This document shows, piece by piece, positions 44,833 to 55,200 of a stretch of 64,000 nt of DNA. A program made the translations under genes and the position numbers. Numbering within the stretch: position 1 is the stretch's first letter; each line of letters begins with the position of its first letter. The stretch covers positions 40,295 to 104,294 of the forward strand of contig NZ_KQ949110.1 in assembly GCF_001514305.1 (NCBI RefSeq), in the 5' to 3' direction. Under the pieces are notes generated by a model, which did not search any database, was not told the DNA's origin, and saw only the letters and a program-made list of their open reading frames with translations. This DNA is from Streptomyces dysideae (lineage in GTDB: Bacteria > Actinomycetota > Actinomycetes > Streptomycetales > Streptomycetaceae).

Positions 44833-47800
44833 GTGGTGGCCGACACTGGGTCAGTGACGACCAGTAGACGTCGAAGTGGGGCCGGCGCCCTCGGCCCGCT
44901 CCACCCGGATGCGGGCCCGGAGCGCCGGGAACTCGCCCTTGCTCTGCGCGAGTTGTTTCAGAGGCTCGAAATGCCCCTGCGGACGTACGCGAACAAGGAA
45001 GCGCGCGCCGCCAGCTCCGTAAGCCGCACGCTCAGTGGCGAGCGGCCCGCGCAGGAGGACTTCGTGAAGAACCTCCTCCACGACGCGGGCGAGCCCCCTC
45101 GGCCGCCGCTGTCCGAGGAGGAGACCGCCCGGGTGTGGGCGTTGTTCCGCAAGGACGAAGAGAGCCGCCTGGATCCGGCGAGCCGCATCCGGCTCCTCGA
45201 GCGCAGCAGGCGCGAGCTGGAGGAGCGCCTGCGCGAGTTGGAGGACAGCCGGGCCTTCGCAGACACGGACGGTACCGCGGCCGAGCTGGACTCCCTGCGC
45301 CACCGGCTGCACCAGCGCGAGCAGGAGCTGGCCCAGGTCGAGCAGGAGCGCGATCAGCTTGCGCGGCGCATCGGGAAGCTGCTCGCCGAGGCCGGACTCC
45401 GGGACGGTCGCAGGCCCGTGGTGATCCGGTCGTCGTTCGCCCGGTGGTACGCCCCGGAGGCACGGCCCGATCGGGGGCGGTACTGGCCCGCGTACGTCGA
45501 CGTCCTGAGGCGGCGGGGGTGGGCGGACCCGAGGGTGGCAGACCTGGACGAGGCGACGGACCAGGTGGTGGAGAAGCTGGCCGACCCGAGCGCGGCGGAG
45601 GCCTACCAGGCTAAGGGCTTGGTGATCACGCCCGTGGGGTCCGGCGCGAGCGCCCACATCACCGGCACCGTGGCCAAGGCGGTTGACGCGGGCTACCGCC
45701 TGGTCATCGTGCTGACGGGACCGAGCAACACGCTGCGGTACCAACGGCAGCGGACCCTCGACCGCGATCTGGTGGGGCGGGAGAACATCCTGCGCGGCGC
45801 AGACGAGTCCGAGGACTCCGAGTACGGGGACGATCCCGACTGGTTCAAGGCGGACGGGTTCCTGCGGCACGGTCGACGTCCCGCCTCGGAGGGATCGTTC
45901 GACATCGCCCGTCTGACGACGCGCGACAACGACTACGCCGGCCTGCGCCAGAGCCTCGCCGCGCTCCAGTTCGAGAAGCGGATGCCGCAGCTGCCGCTGA
46001 ACGATCCTGAGAACCTGCACGCCACGGCCGTACGGCTCATGGTCGTGAAGAAGAACAAGACCATCCTGTCCAAGCTGGTCAAGGATCTGCAGAGCATCCA
46101 AACGCCGCTGGCGGAGATCCCCACGCTGATCATCGACGACGGCACCGAGTGGGATCCGGGCGTCGTGAACACCCACAGGAAGGCGACCGGAACGGGGAAG
46201 GCGGGCCTCACGTCCGTCCAGACCGCCATGGCGGAACTGCTGGGCCTCTTGCCCAGGGCGCAGTACGTCGCCTACGCCACGTCACCCTTCGTCGGCACCC
46301 TCATGGACCCAGCCGCCTCGGAGGACCTGTTCCCGAGGGACTTCATCGTTTCCCTGCCGCGCCCCGCCGGCTACGTGGGTGTGGAGGACTTCCACGACAT
46401 CGACTCGGACGTCCCGGAGGAGCGGCGGACCTTCGCCAACTCTCCGGAGAAGGCGCACGTCCGCAACCTCGTGCTCCGTGACAAGGACGATGACCAGGGC
46501 GAACGACAGGCGATGGACATGTTCGTGCTGACCGGCGCGGTGAAGCTGTACCGGGCCGCGCGTGGCGGGGGCGAAGCAAGAACCGACTATCGCCACCACA
46601 CCATGATCGTTAACTCTTCTGATCGCGTCATTCGGAAGCGGGAACAGGCAGCGCGCTTGCGCCGCCTCTGGTATGAGGGCTCCTACGACCGGGCCGACGG
46701 TCTGGGACGGCTCCGCGAGCTGTACGAAAGGGACGTCGAGCCCGTTTCCTGCGAGCGGGCCGACGGGCTGCCCGTCCCCGAGTCTTTCGACGAGCTCGTA
46801 CCGTACGTCGTTGCTGCGTGGTCGCGGATCGACTCCGACGGCAACGCCGTCGTGATCGAGAGCGGATCCACACACGACGAACGTGGCGGGTATGAGCTGG
46901 ACTTCACGCGGCGGCACATCTGGAAGATCCTCGTCTGCGGCTCACGGCTCTCCGGCGGCGGCACCGTCGAGGGTCTGACCGTCATCTACCAGGGGCCCCA
47001 CACTGATAGCGCGGTGGTTCTGGCCGGGATGGGACGCTGGGCCGGTTTCCGTATCGGCTACCGGGACCTGATGCGGCTCTACTTCGCGCGGGTCCCGAAC
47101 GATGCCGATGGGGGCCTTTTCCACGCCTTCGCGGCGATTTTCCGCGACCAGCTCTCGTTCCAGGAGGATCTGGCGCGCTACGCCGTCGAAGTCGACGGCA
47201 GGCCACAGCTCACGCCCGCCCAAGTGCCCCCGCTGCTCGCGCAGCACCTGGGCGCGGTGGATCCGGAGCAGCGACGGAACGCTCTCTTCAACGCCGAACT
47301 GGTCGAGATCCGCTCGCCCGGCCGGTGGATCGAGCCGCTCGCCCACCCCGTGGACGCGGCGGCGAAAGCCCGCAACGTCCAGCAGTGGCGGCCACTGCTG
47401 GACGTCCTGGCGGAGCCCCGCGTGCTCAGCGGTCGATCCACCTCCCTCCGCGCCCGCACCGGCCTGGTCCCGCACGCCCGCCTGATGCATGTCTTCTCCG
47501 AGCTGGAGGGCACCGGGCCGCAGTTGCGCCCGCACCTCCGCTACCTGGAGCAGCTGGGGCGGGAGCCCGGGGGCCAGTGGCTGCTGGTCGTGCCGCAACC
47601 CGATGGTGACGGACCCACGGCATCGGTTCTCGGCTTTGAATCGCTGCCACTCTTCCGCCGAGCGCGTCGGGCCGACCGGGGGGACAGCTTCGGCAGGATC
47701 ACGAAGCCGTCGCACGAGTCTGCGGTCGAGGCTGCAGTGGGTCGGGCCGACGGGGCGTTGTCGCTCCTGGGGGCGGTGCTCCTGTATCCCATTCACGAAG

Positions 47801-47925
47801 GGGAGGACGGCTCCGTCGACGAGGGTGAGGCGGACCCGTCGCAGATCGTCTTGGGGGTCGGCATCTACACCCCGGAGAAGGAGGAGGGCCCGTTGCTTCG
47901 CTTCGTGTCCGTACGCAGCCCTTGA
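44833..47925 (+). CDS. HTH-Z1 domain protein with degenerate ATPase motifs
   Basis: A ~1030-residue protein. Residues 30-90 look like a Streptomyces helix-turn-helix (SSVSRTLSGERPAQEDFVKN), then a coiled coil (about 120-190), then a Z1 domain. Z1 signatures are present (DAGYRLVIVLTGPSNTLRYQ; SPFVGTLMDP..EDLFPRDFI; GMGRWAGFRIGYRDLMRLYF), but the Walker A stretch reads PVGSGASAH instead of the usual QSGKT, and the IIDDEAD-like Walker B reads IIDDGTEWD. ATP hydrolysis is therefore doubtful. Z1 proteins usually accompany methylase/endonuclease partners; none is next to this one. GTG 44833 or GTG 44854 may be the start. Confidence 0.78.
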   Translation: MVADTGSVTTSRRRSGAGALGPLHPDAGPERRELALALRELFQRLEMPLRTYANKEARAASSVSRTLSGERPAQEDFVKNLLHDAGEPPRPPLSEEETARVWALFRKDEESRLDPASRIRLLERSRRELEERLRELEDSRAFADTDGTAAELDSLRHRLHQREQELAQVEQERDQLARRIGKLLAEAGLRDGRRPVVIRSSFARWYAPEARPDRGRYWPAYVDVLRRRGWADPRVADLDEATDQVVEKLADPSAAEAYQAKGLVITPVGSGASAHITGTVAKAVDAGYRLVIVLTGPSNTLRYQRQRTLDRDLVGRENILRGADESEDSEYGDDPDWFKADGFLRHGRRPASEGSFDIARLTTRDNDYAGLRQSLAALQFEKRMPQLPLNDPENLHATAVRLMVVKKNKTILSKLVKDLQSIQTPLAEIPTLIIDDGTEWDPGVVNTHRKATGTGKAGLTSVQTAMAELLGLLPRAQYVAYATSPFVGTLMDPAASEDLFPRDFIVSLPRPAGYVGVEDFHDIDSDVPEERRTFANSPEKAHVRNLVLRDKDDDQGERQAMDMFVLTGAVKLYRAARGGGEARTDYRHHTMIVNSSDRVIRKREQAARLRRLWYEGSYDRADGLGRLRELYERDVEPVSCERADGLPVPESFDELVPYVVAAWSRIDSDGNAVVIESGSTHDERGGYELDFTRRHIWKILVCGSRLSGGGTVEGLTVIYQGPHTDSAVVLAGMGRWAGFRIGYRDLMRLYFARVPNDADGGLFHAFAAIFRDQLSFQEDLARYAVEVDGRPQLTPAQVPPLLAQHLGAVDPEQRRNALFNAELVEIRSPGRWIEPLAHPVDAAAKARNVQQWRPLLDVLAEPRVLSGRSTSLRARTGLVPHARLMHVFSELEGTGPQLRPHLRYLEQLGREPGGQWLLVVPQPDGDGPTASVLGFESLPLFRRARRADRGDSFGRITKPSHESAVEAAVGRADGALSLLGAVLLYPIHEGEDGSVDEGEADPSQIVLGVGIYTPEKEEGPLLRFVSVRSP

Positions 47926-48006
47926 TGCGACCGGCGTTAAGCCGGGGATGTCCCCTCGGCCCCTGGGTCGGCGGCGGGACGCCAGCACGACGCAGCAGAC
48001 CCCCAG

Positions 48007-48028
48007 GTTGGCCAGATTCCTGGCCAAC
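48007..48028. terminator. Hairpin after the HTH-Z1 gene
   Basis: GTTGGCCAG-ATTC-CTGGCCAAC, a perfect 9-bp stem with a 4-nt loop, 82 nt after the Z1 stop and 125 nt before the tnsA-like start. It may be a terminator. It could instead lie inside the right end of the Tn7-like element. Confidence 0.5.
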
Positions 48029-48144
48029 TATGAAGCAAGGTCTCATCAGGCAGCCGGCTCGTGATGGCAATGGGCTGCGGTCCAAGACGCAGGGGATATT
48101 TCTGTCAACTCGGCTGCGGCGGCGAGGACTTGAGTTTGGGTTGA

Positions 48145-48158
48145 CTGCATGCATGCAG
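48145..48158. promoter_or_regulatory. 14-bp palindrome at the tnsA start
   Basis: CTGCATGCATGCAG, a perfect 14-bp palindrome, overlaps the proposed tnsA ATG at 48153. A protein bound here would block initiation, so autoregulation of the transposition operon is plausible. Confidence 0.4.
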
Positions 48159-48929
48159 GCGACGAACGACGCTGTTCGAGGCGGCGGCGATACAGCCGTA
48201 GATGCCAGCCGACTCGATGCACGCTTTCGAGACCCGCTGGGGCGCGCACACCAGCTCCCGTGGCTTGAGGCTGCGCAGGACGTCGTCTTCGAGGACGGTC
48301 CGGCGATACGTCCGTTTCCCGTCCGGTACGGGCGGCGTGTGGCTCCGGGCTGGTGGTGGTCGTCGACGACCGGGCGGCTGGTGGCGTACGGGTCCGGTGT
48401 CATGCGGACCGAGCTCATGCTGCTGGACCGGGATCCGGCGGTGGTGGCGCTGGTCTGCCGGCCGGTGGAACTGGTGTGGCGTGAGGAAAGCAAGGTCGTC
48501 GGTCATGCACCGCAGCTGATGGCCCGGCTTCAGGACGGCAGCGGCCTGTTGCTCGACTGCGCCGGACGCAGCGGGCCCTCTGCCCGGCTTGCGGCGCGGG
48601 CACGGGTTGTGGCGGATGCCGCCAAGGCAGCGGGCTGGTCCTACCGGCTCGCGGGGCCGCCGGATCCGGTGCTGGTGGCCAATGTGCGGTGGCTGGCGGG
48701 TTACCGGCATCCCCGGTACGCCGCAGGGCCGCGGATGCCGGCCCTGGTGGAGGTGTTCGCCAGTCCGCGGCCGGCGGTGGAGGCGGTGTGTGAGCTGGGT
48801 GACCCGATCGCCGTGTGGCCTGCGGTCTTTCACGCGCTGTGGAGCGGTGTGCTGCGGGTGCGGCTGGACGAACCGCTGCACGAGCGTGTCGTCGTCTCGG
48901 TCGCACGGCAGGAGGCCGAAGCGGCGTGA
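48153..48929 (+). CDS. TnsA-like transposase subunit, catalytic motif degenerate
   Basis: A 258-residue protein at the position and size of the actinobacterial TnsA-like endonuclease subunit. The fold markers RTELMLLDRDPAVVALVCRP and the Trp-rich start are recognisable. The nuclease core differs: where relatives have a His-x-Pro-Asp strand there is H-A-P-Gln121, and where they have an Asp-x-Lys strand there is Asp135-Cys-Ala137. Loss of the first acid and the lysine would abolish 5'-strand cutting. It overlaps tnsB (GTGA). Alignment is from memory of the family, so the loss needs a proper alignment. Confidence 0.72.
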   Translation: MQATNDAVRGGGDTAVDASRLDARFRDPLGRAHQLPWLEAAQDVVFEDGPAIRPFPVRYGRRVAPGWWWSSTTGRLVAYGSGVMRTELMLLDRDPAVVALVCRPVELVWREESKVVGHAPQLMARLQDGSGLLLDCAGRSGPSARLAARARVVADAAKAAGWSYRLAGPPDPVLVANVRWLAGYRHPRYAAGPRMPALVEVFASPRPAVEAVCELGDPIAVWPAVFHALWSGVLRVRLDEPLHERVVVSVARQEAEAA

Positions 48930-51178
48930 CGCAGGCTGTTGTCGAGGTCGGGGCGCGCCTTCGCTACGACGGACGGGTATGGACGCTCGCCGTGCTGGAA
49001 GGCGCGCGGGCCACGCTGGTGACCGACGAGGGCGCCTCGGCGGTGGTGCTGCTGCCCTACCTGTTCGCCGATCCGTCCTTCGAGGTGGAAGGCGGGACGG
49101 CGCCGGGGAGGGTGCCGCCGTTCGGCCTGCTGGAGGCGCTGCCGGAACAGGTGCGGGAGCGGGCTCTGGCGTGGCAGCGGCATGTGCGGGAGGTGGAGAC
49201 CGGCTTTCCTGATGCGGTCGGGCAGGGCGCCCCGCGTGAGCAGTTCGATCCGGCGACACGGAGCCTGGCGCAGCGGGAGCGGGCGAAGGCCGAGGAGTTG
49301 AGGGCGGCGGGCTGGGCGGCGAGTGCGGCGACGGTGCGCCGGATGCGGGCGCGCTACCGCAGCGAGGGCTTGTGGGGGCTGGTGGACGGCCGGGCTGTGC
49401 GACAGCGGTCGGCGGTGGGGCGGGCCGATGAGCGGGTGGTCGCGGCAGTCAGGAAGGGGCTGGAGGGACAGCGGGAGCGGTCGACGGGCACGCTGGTGCG
49501 GCTGCGCCGTCGGGTGGGGTGGCTGCTGGAGGAGGAGTACGGCGCCGGGGCGGTGGCCCTGCCGCCGGCGTCGACGTTCAACCGGCTGGTGCACGCGGTG
49601 GCCGACGGACAGGGGCTGCTGGGGACAGCCACACAGCGGCGGTGGCATGCGTCGCGGCCGGCACCTCCCTTCACGCCGACGGTGGCACTGCGGCCGGGTG
49701 AGCTGGTGATGCTGGACAGCACGCCGCTGGATGTACTGGCGGTCCTGGACGACGGTGTGACCGGCCGTCTTGAACTGTGCATCGCGCTGGACGTGGCGAC
49801 GCGCAGCATCTGCGCGGCGGTGGTGCGTCCGGTGGGCACGACGTCGGTGGACGCGGCGATGCTGCTGGCGCAGATGGTGGTGCCGGTGGCGATGCGGCCG
49901 GGCTGGGATGCGGCACTGTCCATGCAGCGGTCGGTCATCCCCTACGAGCGGCTGATCGCGTTGGACGCGCGGCTGGAGCAGGCTGCCGCCCGGCCGGTGA
50001 TCATGCCGGAGACGGTGGTCGTGGACCAGGGCCGGGTGTATGTGTCGGCGTCGTTCGTCTCGGCGTGCGAGAGCCTGGGGGTGTCGGTGCAGCCGGTGCC
50101 GCCGGCGAACGGCCCGGCGAAGGGGAACGTGGAGCGGACCTTCCGCGCGATTGCCGACGGGTTCAGCCAGTACCTGCCGGGCCACACCGGCTCCGATGTC
50201 TCCCAGCGGGGCGCGGCCGCGGAGCAGGATGCCTGCTGGAGCCTGACGCAGCTTCAGGAACTGCTGGACGAGTGGGTCATCTGCGGGTGGCAGGAGCGTC
50301 GGCACGAGGCGCTGCGGCACCCGATGATGCCGCGGGTCGCCGTCTCCCCGAACGAGATGTGGGCGGCTTTGGTGGCGGTGACCGGGCATGTACCGGTGCC
50401 CTTGTCCGCCGACGATTACGTCGAGCTGCTGCCTCTTCGGTGGCAGGCCGTCAACGACTACGGCGTCCGCTTCGGCTACCGCACCTACGACCACCCCGGC
50501 CTGAACCCCTACCGGCGCCGCCGCTCACCGCGGGCGGACAAGAACGGACGGTGGGAGGTCCACCACAACCCCTACGATCCGAACCGGGTGTGGGTGCGCC
50601 TGCCCGAGGGATGGCTCGAGGTGCCGTGGGTCCACGCAGGGGCGGTCAGGCGCCCGTTCACCGCGTTCACCTTCGACCACGTCCGCCGCACCGTGGAACG
50701 CCGGCATGGCCGTGAAGAGCACGAGGCGGCGATCGCCCAGGCACTCGATGCGCTGCTGCGCCGTGCCAGCCAGGGACTGGGCAGCAGGCGAGAGCGGACG
50801 GTAGCCGCCCGGGCCCAGGCGGCCGCGCAGATGACCGATCCCTCCCCCGCCACCACCCCGCAGCAGTGGCCTGCGCCTCTCGCGCCGGGGGCCTCGTTCG
50901 GGCTGCCCGGTTCCTTCACCGTCCCGCTTCAGGATGCCGACGGCTGGGACGCCGACGACAGCCTGGACGACATCGAGGACAACCAGGACGACGAGGACTA
51001 CCTTCTCGCCGCCCTCGCCGACGGCCAGGACGCCGCGGCAGCCCACGCGGATGAGGCCGAAGCATCCGAGCCGACGGCCGAAACGACCCAGGACCAGGCC
51101 GCCGAGCAGACCGTGGACGCCGCCGGGGCGGGCGGCATGCGCATCTACGACCCGTACCAGGAGGCCCAGGCATGGTGA
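48926..51178 (+). CDS. TnsB-like DDE transposase
   Basis: A 750-residue transposase. The DDE triad appears intact: Asp264 (VMLDSTPLDV), Asp367 (VVVDQGRVYV) and Glu403 (GNVERTFRAI), with 35 residues between the last two. N-terminal helix-turn-helix regions (ASAATVRRMRARYRSEGLWG) would bind the transposon ends. The C-terminal ~100 residues are acidic (DDSLDDIEDNQDDEDYLLAA), probably the tail that contacts the ATPase. It overlaps both tnsA and tnsC, so all three are coupled. Confidence 0.88.
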   Translation: MTQAVVEVGARLRYDGRVWTLAVLEGARATLVTDEGASAVVLLPYLFADPSFEVEGGTAPGRVPPFGLLEALPEQVRERALAWQRHVREVETGFPDAVGQGAPREQFDPATRSLAQRERAKAEELRAAGWAASAATVRRMRARYRSEGLWGLVDGRAVRQRSAVGRADERVVAAVRKGLEGQRERSTGTLVRLRRRVGWLLEEEYGAGAVALPPASTFNRLVHAVADGQGLLGTATQRRWHASRPAPPFTPTVALRPGELVMLDSTPLDVLAVLDDGVTGRLELCIALDVATRSICAAVVRPVGTTSVDAAMLLAQMVVPVAMRPGWDAALSMQRSVIPYERLIALDARLEQAAARPVIMPETVVVDQGRVYVSASFVSACESLGVSVQPVPPANGPAKGNVERTFRAIADGFSQYLPGHTGSDVSQRGAAAEQDACWSLTQLQELLDEWVICGWQERRHEALRHPMMPRVAVSPNEMWAALVAVTGHVPVPLSADDYVELLPLRWQAVNDYGVRFGYRTYDHPGLNPYRRRRSPRADKNGRWEVHHNPYDPNRVWVRLPEGWLEVPWVHAGAVRRPFTAFTFDHVRRTVERRHGREEHEAAIAQALDALLRRASQGLGSRRERTVAARAQAAAQMTDPSPATTPQQWPAPLAPGASFGLPGSFTVPLQDADGWDADDSLDDIEDNQDDEDYLLAALADGQDAAAAHADEAEASEPTAETTQDQAAEQTVDAAGAGGMRIYDPYQEAQAW

Positions 51179-52200
51179 CAGCGGCCCAGCCCGCCACCAC
51201 GAGCACTTTCAGTCCGCTGACCACGTGGGACGGATGGCAGCAGTTCGTCGACACGCCCCACGCACCGGCACGGGACGCCGACGACCAGGAATGGACGCTG
51301 GAGCAACGGGAGGACTACCACGCACGGTTCGTGGTGCTGAAAACCCCCGCCATGGACACCATCTCCACCGCGGTACGCCGCCTGCTGCTGCTCAACCGCG
51401 GCCAGCAGGGCGGAGCCAGACGCGGCCTGATCATCTCCGGGCCGGCCACCACCGGGAAGACCACCGCGATGCAGCAGCTCGGGCGCACCGTCGAACTCGC
51501 CGACCGGCGCCGCCACCCGAACCAGGACGGGCGTCTGCCGGTTTTGTTCATCACGGTGCCGCCGTCCTCCACCCCGAAGATGCTCATCAGCGAGTTCGCC
51601 CGCTTCCTCGGCCTGCCGATGCTGGAGCGGATGAACCAGATCCAGATCACCAACGCCGTGTGCGAGCTGCTGTGCGAGATGGGCACCCAGCTGGTCCTGG
51701 TCGACGACGTACACCTGATGGACACCCGCAGCCGGGCTGGCGCCGAGACCTCCGACCAGCTGAAGTACCTCGGCGAGCGCATCCCGGCGACCTTCGTCTA
51801 CTCCGGCATCGACGTCGAATCCTCGCCGCTGCTGACCGGCGTGCGCGGCTCCCAGCTCGCCGGCCGCTTCAAAATCGTGCGCAACCAGCCGCTGCGCTAC
51901 GGCAGCCCGGACGACAAGCAGATCTGGCACGACCTGGTGCACGGCATGGACAGCGCCCTGCGGCTGCGCCGGCACCGGCCCGGCACGCTGGTCACACACG
52001 CCGCCTACCTGCACGCCCGCACCGGCGGCCGGATGGGCAGCCTCTCCCACCTCATCCGCGAAGCCGCCCTCGTGTCCCTGCTGGACGGCACCGAGAAGAT
52101 CACCAAGAAACTGCTCGAACAGATCGAACTCGACAGCGCCGCCGAACAACGGGCCCGGGCACCACACCGCCACCGGATGCCCTCGCAACGCCAGCCCTGA
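51172..52200 (+). CDS. TnsC-like AAA+ ATPase
   Basis: A 342-residue AAA+ protein. Walker A is ISGPATTGKTTAMQQLG and Walker B is LVLVDDVHLMD, followed by a sensor-like FVYSGIDVESSPLL. TnsC/TniB proteins polymerise on DNA and link the target selector to the transposase. The ATG lies within the last codons of tnsB. The gene is nearly 75 residues longer than the cas-linked ATPase at 28.2 kb, so the two transposition modules are distinct. Confidence 0.87.
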   Translation: MVTAAQPATTSTFSPLTTWDGWQQFVDTPHAPARDADDQEWTLEQREDYHARFVVLKTPAMDTISTAVRRLLLLNRGQQGGARRGLIISGPATTGKTTAMQQLGRTVELADRRRHPNQDGRLPVLFITVPPSSTPKMLISEFARFLGLPMLERMNQIQITNAVCELLCEMGTQLVLVDDVHLMDTRSRAGAETSDQLKYLGERIPATFVYSGIDVESSPLLTGVRGSQLAGRFKIVRNQPLRYGSPDDKQIWHDLVHGMDSALRLRRHRPGTLVTHAAYLHARTGGRMGSLSHLIREAALVSLLDGTEKITKKLLEQIELDSAAEQRARAPHRHRMPSQRQP

Positions 52201-52246
52201 CCGGCGGTGTCTGCCTCAACCGTCCCTACCGATTCCCCGTTTGGCC

Positions 52247-55200
52247 ATGTCGGATGCCGGTACATCCGACCCCGCCAGGAACGACTTCTGCTCCCTGATG
52301 CATGACTTTCCTTCACCACAGCCGCAGCCGCCGCGTACGGCTGCGGCACGTCCGGGGCCGGTGCGGCTCGCGCCGCTGCAGGGCGAGACGAACCTGTCGT
52401 ACCTGGACCGGCTGGCCGACCGCTACCGCCTCGGGGTCAGAGACCTCATCCCGGCACTCCTCCAGGTCGGCGGAGGCCTGTTCAAGGGCTACCGGACGGA
52501 CGGCGAGGTGTACCTCAACGCCGAAGCCCGCGCCCGCATATCGGCGTTCTGCCGCGTGCCCGAGGAGATCCTTCAGCGGGCCCTGCCCGCCTGGACCGCC
52601 CAAGAGCCCGTCTCGCCGGACGGGGCGGGTGCAGCCGGGCGGTTCCGCTTCGGGGCCGTGGTGCCGTCCGCGGGGGAAGGATGCCGGCTGTGCACGGCCG
52701 CACGCACCGGACGTACCAAGCCCGCCCGGGTGTATCTGCAGCCGCACACCCGGATCTGCCCGCGCCACCGGCGCTGGATGCTCGGCACCCACTGGATCGA
52801 CGGCGGGCCGGCCGACACCGAACAGGTCGACCTGGCGGAGCTGCCGCAGATGGCCGCGGCGCACCGGCGGCATCTGGATCTGCTGCGCCATCGACCGGAC
52901 GCCGCCCGCGCGTTCGAGGTCGCGCATGCCGTGATCGTCTCCTGGTGGGCGCAGCAGTGGCCCGAAGAAGAGCAGTGGCCGCGCCGGGCACTGCAGCTCG
53001 CGGCGCCAGGGGCTGATCCGGGCTGGTGGCGGCTGCTGGCCCGGGACGCGGTCACCTACCCGGAGACCGTCGCCCTCACCTCGGTCCTCACCAGCGAACG
53101 CACCAGACAGCGGCTGCTCGCCGACACAGGCGGACACCTGCCCCACACGCTTGCCCACACCCCTGCCCTGGTCAGCCAGTTGGCGCGGGCCACGAACCGG
53201 CCGTGGCTTGCCGAGCGGATCGCCTCGACCTCGGCCGGTCCTTTGCTGCTCTGGGTGCAGCACTGCGTACGGGCCGACGCGGACGCAGCTGTCGCCGACC
53301 GGCGGTGGACGCTGCACATGGCGCACCGGCCCCGGCCCATCGCCCGCGAACTCACCGCCTACCGCGACGCCGCACAGCAGCCGGAGAAGGCCGCGGGCGC
53401 AACGCGGCTGCACCTGGGGCTTCGGCATACCTCGGACCAGGCCTTCACCACCGGCCTGGCACACGCCCGCGCCTACGCCGCCGTCCACGGCCATCTCGCC
53501 GCACCGATCCACAGCCGGTTCAACGGCTTTGCCCTGGGCCGGTGGCTGTCGAACCACCGGAAATTCCCCGCGATGCCACCCGAACACGTCGCGGAACTCG
53601 AGGCACTGGATCCGTGGTGGCGGCCGCCGTGGACGGTGATGTGGCAGCGCTTCTACTACCAGGCCCGCGACCACAGCCGCGCCCGCGGAACCCTGCGGCC
53701 CGAACACGGCTTCCCCACCACCGGCTTCGGCCTGGGCGAATGGCTCTACAACCAGTGCACCGGCTACGACCACCTGCACCCCGGCCAGCAGCGCCTCCTG
53801 ACCGACATCGGCCTCACCCACGAAGCCGTACAGGCGGCCCGGCCCCGCCGCAAGCACATGGCCACCCACTTCCAGCGCGTCCTCGCCTGCGCCCGCGCCT
53901 ACGCCGACACCCACGGCACGCTGGTGACCGCGACCACCGACACCATCCAGGACGGGCTGAAGCTGGGGCAGTGGCTGTCCAACCAGCGCAGCAAAGACCG
54001 CGCCCACCAGCTACGTCACGGCACCCCCTCCCCCCGCGCGCTGGCACTGTCGGCGATCGACCCCTGGTGGAACCCGCCCTGGACGCTGGAATGGCAGCGC
54101 TCCTGGCACCAGGCACGCACCCACGTCGACGGCGGTCACGTCCTGGATACCGCGGCCGGGTTCCCCGGCACCACCAGCGCACTCGCCACGTGGCTGACCA
54201 CCCAGTGCGCCCAGTACGACACCCTCCAACCCGACCAGCACGACCTGCTCGCCCGCATCGGAATCACCGCGGCCCAGGCCCACGGCGCCGCCGCCCGGCC
54301 CGCCGAAAACGAGGCCGACTTCGCCACCGCCCTGGGCTACGCACGCTCCTACCACGCCATCCACGGCACCCTCGCCGCCGCAGTCGACACCGTCCACGAC
54401 GGCTTCCAGCTCGGGCGGTGGCTGCGCCGGCAACGCCAGCACGCCCGTACCGACGCCGACCGGGGCGCCCTTCTGTCTGCCGCAGCGAAGGCCCTGACCG
54501 GGATCGACCCTTGGTGGTGCCCGTCCTGGAGCCTGGCATGGCAGCGCGCCTGGCAGCACATCCACGACCAGATCAAGGCCGGCCACCGGCTCGACGCCGA
54601 CCACCACTTCCGCAGCTTCGCCCCCGCCCAGCGCACCTGGCTACGCACACAACGCAACCACCACGACGACCTCCACCCCGGCCAGCAGCGCCTCCTGGCC
54701 GACATCGGCCTCACCCGCGACAGCGCCCGCACCCGGCCCCTCAACCCCTACGCAGAAACCGCCCTCGCCCACGCCCGCGACTACGCCGACACCCACCACA
54801 CCCTGGCCGTGTCCTACTCCACCGTCCACGACGGCTTCCCTCTCGGCCGCTGGCTCAACGACCAACGCCAACAGGCCCGACGCGAGACCACCCCCAGCGC
54901 CCGCCACCAGGCCCTCGCCGCGATCGACCCGTGGTGGAACCCGCCCTGGGACCTGGCCTGGCAGCGCGCCTGCGCCCGCGCCCGCACCACACAAACCCGC
55001 CCCCACGGTGTCCCGGCCGACGTACGAACCTGGATCAGAGCACAACACGCCGCCTGGCCCCACCTACGCCCCCAACAGCAACAACTCCTGACCGACCTGG
55101 ACATCACCCCCGAAGCCGCCGCCCGCCGCCGGACCAGCCGCGTCTACCCCATAAGCCCAGGCCTCGCCCACGCCCGCGCCTACGCCGCCCTGAACGGCCA

